DNA of 64,000 nucleotides. Source: Ectobacillus funiculus (GTDB lineage Bacteria > Bacillota > Bacilli > Bacillales > Bacillaceae_G). Made by a program: the position numbers and the translations under genes. The DNA is taken from NCBI RefSeq assembly GCF_004138295.1, contig NZ_SCFM01000004.1, forward strand, positions 434,001-498,000, written 5' to 3'. How positions within the stretch are numbered: the first letter of the stretch is position 1; each line of letters begins with the position of its first letter. The notes under the pieces were generated by a model that had not been told where the DNA came from, did not search any database, and saw nothing but the letters and a program-made list of their open reading frames with translations. Positions 17,079 to 26,616 of this stretch are shown here, one piece after another.

Positions 17079-18950
17079 ATGCATTACTTTATTGGCAAAA
17101 ATCAAGATAACCATGCCCCTATCTCTAACGGCAATGTATTAGCTTGGCTTCAGCAATATAGTGCAGATTGCCGTCCTGTCGATAAAATAAGCCAGCTGTT
17201 TTTCCCGAACTTCGATCTTTCAAGTGCTTTGTTAGATACACATGGATCCTATGTACTAGCAAAAGATCAAAATGAAAAAGTCTGGTATGATCCATACGGC
17301 ATTGTACAAGAGAAATTTGGGCAAGTGGGTGAAATTGTATCAATAAATACCACTCAGTATATTAATGGTTCCGGCGTCTATGAAGTTGTTTCTCATAAAG
17401 GCAACACCGTTGTCAAAACAAAAACCTGGACTCCTCCTCATAGAAATGCTCTCATCCGTTCTATTCAAGTAAAAACACTCCGCAACAACCCTACAATAGT
17501 ATCTATTTTCCCAGTAGTGCACCTCCAAAACATCGTACAAAGAATAGACAATATTTTTATTTCACGCATTTCTGAGAATCAATGGTTAGCAGTAACCGTC
17601 TCTCCTAGTTCTATAGGGATAACAGGAGATGTTGCCAAAGCTGTGACAGGAGGCCAAATCTCTACTTTCGAACATAGTTTGCTTCCTACGCCGCTAATTT
17701 TCTCCATTCCCCAAACCATTCCTAATGAACACTATAGCAAACCCGTTTACCAAGTGTTTGTGGCTGGCGCTACCAAAGATGAGGCACTTAAGGCTCTGCA
17801 CGACACATTAGTAACGATCGAACAGAGTGAACAACATACACTACAGGAATGGGAAATTTGGCATCGCAGAACTATAAATATCGGCTCACTCCCGCCTGAA
17901 CTTGAGTATTACTGGAGAGTTAGCAATACCTTATTAAAGATGAGTCTACAAAAAGATGGTACTCCGATTCTTATTGGCTTTAAACCATATCAAGGAAATG
18001 TATGGATTCGTGATAGCTTATGGATCGTGTCTACACTAGCGCTAGCTGGCCATATAAAGGATGCTGTGAAGGCTTTGTATGCAACACTTAGCTATCTAAT
18101 GGAACGTCCTGACGACAACTACTATTTTGCATACAATGTTGTAACACGCCTACCGAACGAGCATGCATTTGAAAATGATACAACTGGACTCATTTTATAC
18201 GGAATTTGGCAGGTATGGTCTTTAGCAAAAAATAACGCCATTTTACACGATCTGTGGCCAATTATTAGTCATTCTGCCGATTGGATCTTAAGAAATCGTG
18301 ACTTCACTGGGCTCATCCTTCCAGACGCAGGAATTTGGGAAACCTTCGGACCTCATTTAGGAGAATCCTTTGAGCACATGACCTGGACATCTGCTATTTC
18401 GGCATTCGGACTAATTAAGGCTGCAGAAATGGCTGAAGCTATCCAGAAAACCGAGAGAGCGCGGCGATTCAGAGAAGGATCATACGAACTGCTCCAGGCT
18501 ATCGCTAAACACAATGTCGATAATGGAATTGTAAGCCGTTCCATGGAAAGTACTTTATTGGATGCATCGGTTTCCTTGTTCTTCTCAGAATTCCCAATAT
18601 TTCCGCAAGAATGGTTAGAACAAACCGTAAAAGCGATTCAAAAAAGACTGGAAGATCCCTTTATTGGAGGGATTTGGCGACACGAGAGTTTAACAACAGA
18701 AGAAGGCGATTTAAAGCCATGGACAGGACCGACTTTTTGGTTAGCTGAGGCTCTTTTAGTGAAAGGGGATGTCACTCAGGCATGGAAATATTTTAACCAT
18801 AACTACCAGAATAGTGCATTTTGTGGTCTTTTACCAGAATTATTATATAGCAGAGGCCGTGCAAGAGGGATTGGAATGCCAAGCTATTCTCAATCAGGCG
18901 TGATACGTTCTTTGCTTTTCTCACAAGGTTTCTTTCATAGAAACATTTAG
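17079..18950 (+). CDS. GH15-type glucoamylase/glucosidase, cytoplasmic
   Basis: A 623-residue glycosidase with an N-terminal beta-sandwich (about 1-260) and an (alpha/alpha)6 barrel. Recognisable sites are VWIRDSLW (308-315), GIWETFGPH with candidate general acid Glu421, a TWTSAISAFGL helix and PTFWLAEALL in the last third. No signal peptide is present, so the substrate must be imported. SD GGGAGAG lies 7 bases before ATG. About 500 bases downstream on the same strand is an SLC45-like sugar carrier, which suggests uptake and hydrolysis of a disaccharide or small oligosaccharide. Confidence 0.8.
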   Translation: MHYFIGKNQDNHAPISNGNVLAWLQQYSADCRPVDKISQLFFPNFDLSSALLDTHGSYVLAKDQNEKVWYDPYGIVQEKFGQVGEIVSINTTQYINGSGVYEVVSHKGNTVVKTKTWTPPHRNALIRSIQVKTLRNNPTIVSIFPVVHLQNIVQRIDNIFISRISENQWLAVTVSPSSIGITGDVAKAVTGGQISTFEHSLLPTPLIFSIPQTIPNEHYSKPVYQVFVAGATKDEALKALHDTLVTIEQSEQHTLQEWEIWHRRTINIGSLPPELEYYWRVSNTLLKMSLQKDGTPILIGFKPYQGNVWIRDSLWIVSTLALAGHIKDAVKALYATLSYLMERPDDNYYFAYNVVTRLPNEHAFENDTTGLILYGIWQVWSLAKNNAILHDLWPIISHSADWILRNRDFTGLILPDAGIWETFGPHLGESFEHMTWTSAISAFGLIKAAEMAEAIQKTERARRFREGSYELLQAIAKHNVDNGIVSRSMESTLLDASVSLFFSEFPIFPQEWLEQTVKAIQKRLEDPFIGGIWRHESLTTEEGDLKPWTGPTFWLAEALLVKGDVTQAWKYFNHNYQNSAFCGLLPELLYSRGRARGIGMPSYSQSGVIRSLLFSQGFFHRNI

Positions 18951-18959
18951 GAGTGAGAT

Positions 18960-18999
18960 AAAGAACAGAGACCCTCTTCTAAGATGGTATCTGTTCTTT
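18960..18999 (+). terminator. Terminator of the GH15 gene
   Basis: A 14-bp stem AAAGAACAGAGACC / GGTATCTGTTCTTT (one G-T pair), about 10 bases after the stop. Confidence 0.8.
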
Positions 19000-19211
19000 C
19001 CATTTCATTTAGTCTGCATTATTCACTATTCCTCTTGTCTAAGTTGAACATTTCCTGTATCGAAGGAACAATCTCTTTATATTTAAGCTACTTCAAAATA
19101 TAAAAATATAAAATTTTTAAGATTTATAAACCAAGAAAAAAGAAACAAAAGAAAGTGCTAAACCGCATAATATAATAATAAATTGTACTATCTTGTGCTT
19201 CTCATTTTAAA

Positions 19212-19341
19212 GAAAATTCTTTGATTGGCAAGCTAGTAGGCGAAGACAGAGCCGTAGTTGTATTTACACCCTGTTCCTAAAATTTCCGACTACGTCGAAT
19301 TCGCTTCTAGCTGAAAATTTATCCTGTCTTAAAGTGTAAAG
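19212..19341 (+). repeat. Intergenic hairpin repeat, copy 5 (diverged)
   Basis: Copy with a decayed 5' hairpin (ATTCTTTGATTGGCAAG), insert CTAGTAGGCGAAG and otherwise conserved CCTAAAATTTCCGACTACG centre and AAAGTGTAAAG end. Confidence 0.85.
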
Positions 19342-19447
19342 AAAATGCATCAACATGAAAATGCTAATTCTCACTGATACGTTCGGTATTTTCATAGAAT
19401 GTCCTAAGCGATTTCTTGAATATTAGTTAATCTAAAGGAGAACGGCA

Positions 19448-20638
19448 ATGAAAAAGACATGGCTATTAGGATTTGGCTTTTTTAGCATCAGTTTAGGATG
19501 GGCATTGTATAACGGATTTGTTCCATTCTTTCTTAATGATTATCTTGCAAGCACAGCTTTAATTGGATTTCTAATGACGATTGATAATTATATTGCCTTG
19601 TTTTTACAGCCTTATATCGGAAATCGCAGTGACCGTACAAATACACGCTACGGTCGAAGGATGCCTTATTTACTGATCGGTATTCCGAGCGCTGCTTTAT
19701 TTTTTGCTCTGATCCCCTTTCACACAAGTTTAGTGACGTTGGTCATTTTTATGGTATGCATGAACTTGTCCATGGCCATTTTCCGTTCCCCAACCATTGC
19801 TTTGATGCCAGATATTACTCCTCACTCAAAACGTACAAAAGCGAATGGCATCATTAATTTCATGGGAGGCTGTGGTGCAATAATCGCGCTTAGTATAGGC
19901 TCTCTCTTATATGATATTAAAGCATTTTTACCATTTTTAGCAGTCTCCGTCATTTTCTTAATAGCTTTATGGATTATCTTTAACAATATTAACGAAAATC
20001 GCGATGCAATTCCTTATACAGTGACGCCTACAGCGAAAATAGACTATAAGATAGAATTAAATCCACCAACTGTTTTGCTATTATCTGCTATCTTTTTTTG
20101 GTTTATTGCTGTCCAGGGAATGGAGGCTTTATTTACTTTGTATGCAGTCCATGCGCTTGGTTTTTCAAAAAGTGCTTCCGCATTTTCATTGGCCTTTTTT
20201 TCGTTAAGCTTTGTCCTATCCTCGATACCCAGCGGTCTACTAGGTGCAAAATACGGTAAGAAAAATATAATACTAATCGGAATCGTCGGATTAATTTTCA
20301 TTTTCATTCTATTAAATTGGGCAGAATCGGTCTTTATCTTAAGAACCCTTTTATTAATTGGCGGGATATTTTGGGCATGTATCAATATCAATGCATATCC
20401 TTTTATTGTTTCTACCGGGGGTGAACACAGCTACGGAACACGAACTGGTTTATATTATTTAGTTTCTTCAGTAGCTGCCATTATTTCCCCGCCAACCTTA
20501 GGGCTTTTAATTGATTTCTGGGGTTTTAAAATGTTATTCTTTGCTGCTGCAGGAAGCATGCTCCTTGCACTAGCTTGTATGATTAAGGTTAAGGATACTG
20601 AGACTAGTTCTGTTTCGAATCAAAAATTGGATGATTAA
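19448..20638 (+). CDS. SLC45/GPH-like MFS sugar transporter
   Basis: A 396-residue 12-helix transporter. The loop between helices 2 and 3 reads SDRTNTRYGRRMPYLLIG, the variant of the MFS A-motif characteristic of sucrose/maltose-type SLC45 carriers. The loop before helix 11 has GGEHSYGTRTGLYY. SD AAAGGAGAA lies 5 bases before ATG. Pairing with the GH15 enzyme suggests an alpha-glucoside substrate. This is inference. Confidence 0.85.
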   Translation: MKKTWLLGFGFFSISLGWALYNGFVPFFLNDYLASTALIGFLMTIDNYIALFLQPYIGNRSDRTNTRYGRRMPYLLIGIPSAALFFALIPFHTSLVTLVIFMVCMNLSMAIFRSPTIALMPDITPHSKRTKANGIINFMGGCGAIIALSIGSLLYDIKAFLPFLAVSVIFLIALWIIFNNINENRDAIPYTVTPTAKIDYKIELNPPTVLLLSAIFFWFIAVQGMEALFTLYAVHALGFSKSASAFSLAFFSLSFVLSSIPSGLLGAKYGKKNIILIGIVGLIFIFILLNWAESVFILRTLLLIGGIFWACININAYPFIVSTGGEHSYGTRTGLYYLVSSVAAIISPPTLGLLIDFWGFKMLFFAAAGSMLLALACMIKVKDTETSSVSNQKLDD

Positions 20639-20673
20639 GTGCCCTAGCACATCTGGGTTTTCTCCATATTAAA

Positions 20674-20706
20674 AGTCCATGCGGCTAAAAACTCGCCACA
20701 TGGACT
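20674..20706 (+). terminator. Terminator after the SLC45-like gene
   Basis: AGTCCATGCGGC / GCCACATGGACT hairpin followed by GCTTTGCTTCT. It could serve the convergent YfmQ gene as well. Confidence 0.75.
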
Positions 20707-20751
20707 GCTTTGCTTCTATCGTGTTGCTAAGCAGAGGAATCCTTTTTCCTT

Positions 20752-21201
20752 TTAGGCTAGATCCCTATTACTAACAGAGGACGTTTTTTGAAGACTATCA
20801 GAAAGCAGCTTATACGCGACTACCTTCTTCTTGTACTGTTTGACCACATTAACATGACCGTCGTAAATGTACACAAATAACCTAACAGTCTTTTTACGTC
20901 CTTTCGTATCGATAACTAAAGGATTCCCCCCGTTTTCTGGATGTAAATACGCTTGCTCGTATCCTGGAAATACGGGGTATCGTTCTACAAATGTAGCTTC
21001 GTTAAAATCATGAATCACTTGAGCTTTGTCTTCACCTTCTAAGGTTTTTCCAGCAACAGTTACACAGACATTCTCCTCGTTCAATTTTGAATGCAGTTCA
21101 AATTTGCCGATCAGCCATCCCACAGTATTGTTTGGAAGAGAACTCACTACTATTTTAAGGATCCCCATCAGAATGATCGGAACCAAAACAGCCCATGTCA
21201 T
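20752..21201 (-). CDS. yfmQ: YfmQ-family protein, paralogue 1
   Basis: A 149-residue protein with one N-terminal membrane helix (TWAVLVPIILMGILKIVV) and a soluble domain with ATFVERYPVFPGYEQAYLHP and VRLFVYIYDGHVNVVKQ. The whole length matches the YfmQ family, of unknown function. The second copy at 27880-28329 is about 70 percent identical and the promoter-proximal 80 bases are also alike, so a gene-plus-promoter segment was duplicated. Confidence 0.88.
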   Translation of the reverse strand: MTWAVLVPIILMGILKIVVSSLPNNTVGWLIGKFELHSKLNEENVCVTVAGKTLEGEDKAQVIHDFNEATFVERYPVFPGYEQAYLHPENGGNPLVIDTKGRKKTVRLFVYIYDGHVNVVKQYKKKVVAYKLLSDSLQKTSSVSNRDLA

Positions 21202-21415
21202 ATTTCATCATCTCCGTTATGTTCTAAATCAACATTATTATATAACTTATAACGTTATCGGGCGGATAGTTTTTTTGAAAACGAGATTGTTTTATCGCCG
21301 CCTCACTTTTTGTGAAAATTTGTACTTTAGTTAACAGATGCGTTGGTTGAAACAGGAACCTTTACAGACAACTTGCTTCACTTAAGCTCATTTCATCAAC
21401 ACACTGCAGAAATAC

Positions 21416-22849
21416 TTACTGAATACTTTTTAAAGCAGCCGCAAATCGCAAAATCCCCTCATGAATCAAGGTTGTTTCTCCTCTTCCAAAAGTAAAACGC
21501 ACATATCCTTTCCTTGAACCAAATACACTTCCCGGCACAAAAGCTACCCCATTTTTCATGGACTCTTCTAATAAAGAGTATTCATTCACAGAACTCTTCA
21601 ATTTACACCATAGATGAATTCCGCCTTCTGGAGCGAAGTATTCAACTTGACTATCTAAAAGATCTTTAATACTTGAAGTTATCTCGTCTCTTCGTTGTTT
21701 CAGCTGTTTTCGGAGCATACTAATATGTGTGCTGAAATATTCCGAACCTAAAAACTCATGTGCTATCCATTGCGGGAACACACTATGGCCAAAATCAACC
21801 TGCTGCTTTGCATCTGCTAAACGCTGAATCACTTGCGGGGGCCCAATCACCCAGCCAATTCGCAGGCCGGATGCTACAATTTTTGATAAAGAGCTAATAT
21901 AGAGAACATTGCCATTCGTGTCCATCGACTTTAAAGTAGGATTTACCTCCTCTTTAAAGGAAGTTAGACTGTACGGATCATCTTCAATAATTGGAATGCC
22001 AAATTCCGATGATAGTTCTAACACTCTCCTCCGGCGTTCCAATGAAAGGACCGTTCCTGTAGGATTTTGGTAATCTGGATTTAGGAAAAGCATTCGAATT
22101 CGATGCTTTTTGTGTAAGGATACAAGATCATCTGGATTGATACCATGCTGATCTACAGGTAAAAGAAAGGTTCGTAACCCCGCGGACTGGAATATTGGCA
22201 AGGAAAAACAATAGGACGGATCCTCGATGGCAACAGCATCTCCTGGCTTAAGCAAGCATTGGACAATCAAGTGCAAAGCTTGCTGAGCACCTGACGTAAT
22301 CAAAATAGAAGCAGGATCAATCTCTATATTTTTATACTCTTTAACATGTGCGGAAATAGTTTTTCGCAACAGCTCATTCCCTTGTGGATGATCATATCCT
22401 AATTGTCCCTCAAAGGGGACTTCAGATAAAATAGTACGAAACTGACTAGTTGGAAACAAACTCGGTGATAATTCACCACTGGCTAAATTGATTAAATCGT
22501 TCTTTTGCGTTTCTGTACGTATTCGCTGCACCAAAGGTAAATTAGGAAGAAAAGAGCCGTCCTCCATATATCGCCCCCAGTTCGGGATACGTTTATGTGC
22601 GATCCCCCATATATCTGTACTTACGCGTGTTCCGCTTCCTTTCTTGCGCTCTATGACCCCAAGCGCCTGCAGCTCTTCGTATGCAGCTACTACGGTGCTT
22701 CGGTTTACTTGTAGCTCCTTCGCTAAAGTACGTTCAGAGGGTAAAACGCTGTCTGGCGGGAATTCACCTAAAGAAATCCCGTGTTCAATATAGTCTGCAA
22801 TTTGTTTATAGATAGGCTTCTTATCTTCGCGATTCGGTTTCCATTCCAT
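21416..22849 (-). CDS. MocR-family regulator (GntR HTH fused to aminotransferase domain)
   Basis: A 477-residue PdxR/GabR-like regulator. The GntR winged helix is at residues 10-75 (LPSERTLAKELQVNRSTVVAAYEEL) and a class I aminotransferase fold covers about 115-475, with PLP-binding Lys323 in SSLSKIVASGLRIGW, the NPxYQNPTG loop and EDDPYS. Such proteins sense PLP or PLP-amino acid adducts. The upstream region carries repeated GGATGGT elements that may be its operators. No transporter or pdxST gene is adjacent, so the target is unknown. Confidence 0.9.
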   Translation of the reverse strand: MEWKPNREDKKPIYKQIADYIEHGISLGEFPPDSVLPSERTLAKELQVNRSTVVAAYEELQALGVIERKKGSGTRVSTDIWGIAHKRIPNWGRYMEDGSFLPNLPLVQRIRTETQKNDLINLASGELSPSLFPTSQFRTILSEVPFEGQLGYDHPQGNELLRKTISAHVKEYKNIEIDPASILITSGAQQALHLIVQCLLKPGDAVAIEDPSYCFSLPIFQSAGLRTFLLPVDQHGINPDDLVSLHKKHRIRMLFLNPDYQNPTGTVLSLERRRRVLELSSEFGIPIIEDDPYSLTSFKEEVNPTLKSMDTNGNVLYISSLSKIVASGLRIGWVIGPPQVIQRLADAKQQVDFGHSVFPQWIAHEFLGSEYFSTHISMLRKQLKQRRDEITSSIKDLLDSQVEYFAPEGGIHLWCKLKSSVNEYSLLEESMKNGVAFVPGSVFGSRKGYVRFTFGRGETTLIHEGILRFAAALKSIQ

Positions 22850-22887
22850 ATCCTTTTCATCCTTGCTATCGTTTCTTTGCTGACCCT

Positions 22888-22910
22888 ATTATAGTAAAGG
22901 TGGATGGTAC
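22888..22910 (-). promoter_or_regulatory. mocR promoter with candidate self-operator
   Basis: The minus-strand -10 is TATAAT (22893-22888). The element TGGATGGTAC (plus strand 22901-22910) lies where a repressor would overlap the -35/-10 spacer. The same core occurs three more times up to 23240, suggesting autoregulation. Confidence 0.55.
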
Positions 22911-23050
22911 AAGTAAAACCTTGTCACATCTTATACATAGCACTATGATTATTGAATCCGATTAACTTTTGCAGCTTAAAGATACATATAGAGAAAATTC
23001 TCACTAAAACGCTCTTTCCTTCTTATGTTAACAATCATTCCAGAAAAGTA

Positions 23051-23083
23051 ACCATCCAATTCTAAACTTTTTAAACCATCCAC
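23051..23083. promoter_or_regulatory. Direct repeats of the putative MocR operator core
   Basis: ACCATCCAAT (23051-23060) and ACCATCCAC (23075-23083) are direct repeats 24 bases apart. A third, ACCATCCAAT, lies at 23231-23240. The spacing of a little over two helical turns is the pattern reported for MocR dimers. Identical cores occur at 32564-32573. Confidence 0.5.
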
Positions 23084-23092
23084 TTAATAAAA

Positions 23093-23247
23093 AAACGGCG
23101 AATACCAGAGGTCTATACTTGTTCAACTTTTGATGATAAATATGATCGCTATCGAATAATTTAGTATCACCTCTCTTTCTATAATAAAGAATGAAGAAAA
23201 AAACAAACCAGCCAATATAGATGTATTTTGACCATCCAATTCAAATT
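23093..23247 (-). pseudogene. Remnant of patA start and its upstream region
   Basis: Minus-strand codons corresponding to RSYLSSKVEQV, a stop, then SGIRRFF match the first 20 residues of a PatA aminotransferase and the same segment in the patA pseudogene at 28551-28951. The adjoining 90 bases (23158-23247) recur at 32494-32580 with only scattered differences. The block is a decayed duplicate without a complete gene. Confidence 0.7.
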
Positions 23248-23311
23248 AAAATGCGTAACTAGCTTCTATATTCGGGTAGGACATTACACCTAAGTTATAA
23301 ATCTATACATT

Positions 23312-23353
23312 GAACTCCCCCCACCTACTCGCTAATGCTCCTTGAGGTGGGGG
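23312..23353 (-). ncRNA. Orphan right end (omegaRNA 3' hairpin) of an IS200/IS605-type element
   Basis: On the minus strand a 9-bp stem CCCCCACCT / AGGTGGGGG is followed by GGAGTTCAA. The same architecture (CCCCCAC stem, GGGGG, then AATTCAA) ends the complete TnpB element at 61321. No tnpB frame is attached, so this is probably a leftover end or a solo element. Confidence 0.6.
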
Positions 23354-23408
23354 TCTTCTGTCGGAAAATGATAAAATAACCAACTAATCAGCCAATAAAA
23401 TAAAAAAT

Positions 23409-23432
23409 GGGGCCATAGCAATGCTACGCCCC
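23409..23432 (-). terminator. Terminator of the large repeat-protein gene
   Basis: GGGGCCATAGC / GCTACGCCCC hairpin, followed on the minus strand by ATTTTTTATTTTATT, about 150 bases after the stop codon. Confidence 0.7.
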
Positions 23433-23579
23433 CTCCCTTTTATCGTATTATTTTTCCTACTCAACTTTATGCCTAACTTAGCCAGCAGTAATAATTTAAA
23501 TGCTAATGAACAATTTCTATGATCTATAATCCTCCGTGAATCAGAGTACCATTTTCGAATAAACCGCCTTTTCATGTAA

Positions 23580-25409
23580 TTAAGGAAGAGAAATTTCGAG
23601 CCTTTCGATTAGACTACCATCTACGTAAAGCTTGCCACCGCTGATGGTGAAGCCTTTATTGATGGACACGTATGTTCCATCTTCAAGATAGATTCCATTC
23701 ACGACATAATTTCCGTCCTGTAAACGGGTATGAAAGGTCCCATCGGGGCGTATCCAACCGCCAAAATGACCTTCGCCATTTTCAAAGCTAATGATAATAT
23801 CCCCACCTGTTACGGGAGTCTCACCATCAAGGACAATACCATGTAAGGTGACTGGAGTCACTAGCAGCTCAAAAAGATTCTTTTGTTCACCGTCAACATA
23901 AAGCTTTCCTTCCCTCATTTCAAATGCAAGCGAGATAGAAAAACCTTCAGAGGATAAATATACATAAGAAACCCTGTATTGCCCATCAGGCAAGCGAAGA
24001 GAATAAATTCCCTGATCATTTGTCTGGGCGTAATACGAGCTCGCTTCTTCTCCTTGGATAACACTTTCTACTTTTACCATACCTTGAAGTACATTGCCAT
24101 TTTCTATTAACTTTCCACTAAAGGTTATTGCCGGAAGACTCATAAACAATGAATCCTTTTCTTCACCATCCTGAACTAATCTCCCATTATGAATTAAGAA
24201 CGGTGTATCTGTTACTGTGCTTCGTCCCGGCTCATCAATCGAAACCACTTTGTAGGACCCATCCTTTAGTCGGTATTCAAATTTTCCTTTTTTATCAATA
24301 GCTACATAAAATTCCTGTATCGGATATCCTTCATTACTATACTCTTTAATGAGAAGACCACCGTTGCCGACAGGTTTCCCATCATCCATGAGTATGCCAG
24401 TTAAAGTAATATCAGGAACTTTAATATCAAATATGGAAACACTCTTTCCCGCTATAAGTACTTTTCCTGATACTATTTCAAATTCAATTATCCGTGAAGG
24501 GTCAAAATCATTGTAGGAGACCCTTAATGAGTATTTTCCATCCGGTAATTCCCTGAGCTGTATTTCTCCTTTTTTATTTGAAACCACAGATTGAACGAAC
24601 TCATATTCATCGTTGCCGACCATTTTTTCCAATAACACTAAGGCATCTGCGACCGGTGCCGCGCTGTCATGAACCATTCCGGTATATTGGTTTTCAGGCA
24701 GGGAAATAGTAATAGAGGATTGTTTTTCCCCATTTATATAAACATCATTGCCTTCAACTGAAAATGCTAAATTATATGGATAAACTCCACCTTCGATTGT
24801 GATGCTCCAAAGGTTGTAGGTCCCATCAGGGAGAGATGCAGAGAATGTCCCATTGTTTTTTGAGGTAATAGCAAATAGTTCGTTCCCATTTTCGCTGCTT
24901 TTTACAAGAAGTAATTCACCTTTGATTCCCTTTTTCCCCTCCTGCAAAACACCTTGAACATTGATTTCTGATGTCTTCAAGTGCTCTTTCAGCTTTGTTT
25001 TGTTTGCTATATTAATCTGGTTTTCTCTCTGGCCCTTTACAGTTTCATTTTCCACCAAAAAAGATTGATTCGTAACGTACCACGGGTCATCCTGATTCTG
25101 TTTAAACGCTTTGATTGTGTAGCTGCCATCTGATAATTCGGCTTTAAACTTCCCGCTCGAATTCGTTACAACCTCATATACGTTTGAGTCTTTGTTCTTG
25201 GCTTGAATAAGGAGAATTGCATTTTTTAAAGGAATATCTCCTTCTTTTATAGCACCTGCCACCATTTCCTTTTGGAAACTTTCTTTTTCTGTCTGTAAAT
25301 TAGCCTTATTGCTCTTAGCTGGATCAAATTGAGCAGCAGTAGTTCCAATCGAACTTCCAAACAAAATCATCACAATAACTAATAACACAAAACCTCTCAA
25401 TCTCCTCAT
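23580..25409 (-). CDS. Secreted protein with six carboxypeptidase-regulatory-like beta-sandwich repeats
   Basis: A 609-residue protein with a Sec signal peptide (residues 1-26, ending TTAAQ). It then has six repeats of about 92 residues starting near 50, 150, 242, 336, 430 and 522. Each runs G-x-(V/I/L) ... DG(K/T/S/Q/N)Y ... G(K/R)(L/V)..DG and resembles CarboxypepD_reg or Cna-B-like domains. There is no LPXTG motif, membrane anchor or S-layer domain, so it is probably released or wall-associated by other means. The gene downstream of 25561-26184 on the same strand shares an almost identical signal start (MRRxR), suggesting joint export. Function unknown. Confidence 0.82.
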   Translation of the reverse strand: MRRLRGFVLLVIVMILFGSSIGTTAAQFDPAKSNKANLQTEKESFQKEMVAGAIKEGDIPLKNAILLIQAKNKDSNVYEVVTNSSGKFKAELSDGSYTIKAFKQNQDDPWYVTNQSFLVENETVKGQRENQINIANKTKLKEHLKTSEINVQGVLQEGKKGIKGELLLVKSSENGNELFAITSKNNGTFSASLPDGTYNLWSITIEGGVYPYNLAFSVEGNDVYINGEKQSSITISLPENQYTGMVHDSAAPVADALVLLEKMVGNDEYEFVQSVVSNKKGEIQLRELPDGKYSLRVSYNDFDPSRIIEFEIVSGKVLIAGKSVSIFDIKVPDITLTGILMDDGKPVGNGGLLIKEYSNEGYPIQEFYVAIDKKGKFEYRLKDGSYKVVSIDEPGRSTVTDTPFLIHNGRLVQDGEEKDSLFMSLPAITFSGKLIENGNVLQGMVKVESVIQGEEASSYYAQTNDQGIYSLRLPDGQYRVSYVYLSSEGFSISLAFEMREGKLYVDGEQKNLFELLVTPVTLHGIVLDGETPVTGGDIIISFENGEGHFGGWIRPDGTFHTRLQDGNYVVNGIYLEDGTYVSINKGFTISGGKLYVDGSLIERLEISLP

Positions 25410-25560
25410 CTAACTCCTCATTTCCTTTCAAATAAAAAGATTCTATTGAAATGGCAAGATAATAACTAAAAGGTCGGTGTAAAAAACAACCAACCTTTTA
25501 GTTACTTATACAATTGGGGTTTAGGTTTATTGATTAAAATAACAAAAACAAATTATATAG

Positions 25561-26184
25561 TTATTTAATTACTGCAAAGGAAGTTCCTGTTGAAACATTA
25601 GCACCGGTGCCATCAAAATCTTTAATTTCCGTATCACCTATTTTACCTGAAGCTGTAACATGATTGTACTCCTTAGTAGTAGTTCTGCCAATTTGAAGAT
25701 ATTCATTGGGCCCTATCTCTATCTTTTTATCAATATATTTATAATCCGAATAATCTTTAGGATTAAATGACCAAGTAAGATTGATAGCTTCATCACCTAC
25801 ATATTTTTCAATAGGTTTATAAGAATCACTTTCTTCATCATATACCCATTCAACTGTATTTACAGCTACTGTTTTACTGACCATTACCGTTCCTTTTGTT
25901 GTGTTAAAAACTACATCAGATTTTGGAATTTTAACTCGACCATAATAATACTCATCAGTTAAATTATTGTTTTTTTCTACATACAAAATATATTGGTCTT
26001 GATTTTCATAGTCAGTAGTAAGATTAGCATATGTATTGGTAGACCCTTTCCCACCGTAAAACGTTGCAACATCTATAGAAGTCTTTTCTACAGGAGAATT
26101 ACTTTGAGTACCTTGTGCCATCGCTGGCAGAGCCATAGTTAGTATGAATAAAATTGTTAATAGTAACACTCTAAATCTTCTCAC
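25561..26184 (-). CDS. Secreted protein of unknown function
   Basis: A 207-residue protein with a clear signal peptide (cleavage after LPAMA) and a mature part rich in Tyr, Asn, Asp and Lys, probably all-beta. GTG start with GGAGG 8 bases upstream. It precedes the large repeat protein on the same strand. I do not recognise a family. Low-complexity acidic/aromatic segments (VYDEESDSYKPIEKYVGDE) might bind a surface ligand, but this is speculation. Confidence 0.75.
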   Translation of the reverse strand: MRRFRVLLLTILFILTMALPAMAQGTQSNSPVEKTSIDVATFYGGKGSTNTYANLTTDYENQDQYILYVEKNNNLTDEYYYGRVKIPKSDVVFNTTKGTVMVSKTVAVNTVEWVYDEESDSYKPIEKYVGDEAINLTWSFNPKDYSDYKYIDKKIEIGPNEYLQIGRTTTKEYNHVTASGKIGDTEIKDFDGTGANVSTGTSFAVIK

Positions 26185-26331
26185 CTAACACACCTCCAAA
26201 TTATGGAAACCTAAACCTGTATTAATTGTACTTTAATTGGGACAAGATGTGCTCAGTAAATTTTCGACATTTTTTTATGGAAAATTTATAATTTAAGATT
26301 TAAACATACTATGACCTAGATTTTTTGGAAC

Positions 26332-26450
26332 TAAAGAAAACTTGCCGATTGGCGAAAACAGAGGCGTAGTTACACTTATACTTTGTTCCTAAAATTTCTC
26401 GCTACGTCGAATGGTCTTCCAGCTAGAAATTTATACTTTCTTAAAGTAAA
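26332..26450 (+). repeat. Intergenic hairpin repeat, copy 6 (short form)
   Basis: Copy without the insert, running straight from TTGCCGATTGGCGA into AAACAGAGGCGTAGTT. The remainder is nearly consensus, including CGCTACGTCGAATGGTCTTC. Confidence 0.9.
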
Positions 26451-26616
26451 AAAATATCTTTCTCATTCTATTTGTTTGACACTCCCACAGCTGAAGCAGT
26501 AGGATTCTAGCCCCCATGCCGTGATAAGTGTTCCATTTCTCAATTTGCTTTTTGTCGGATTGGTTGCTATATTTGCCTCAGAGAATTTTGAAACAGAGAT
26601 TTGGAGGTACAAGCAC

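Noticed and set aside
23384-23575. 63-codon minus-strand frame after the large repeat protein
   Set aside because: It contains the terminator hairpin of the upstream gene and lacks an SD.
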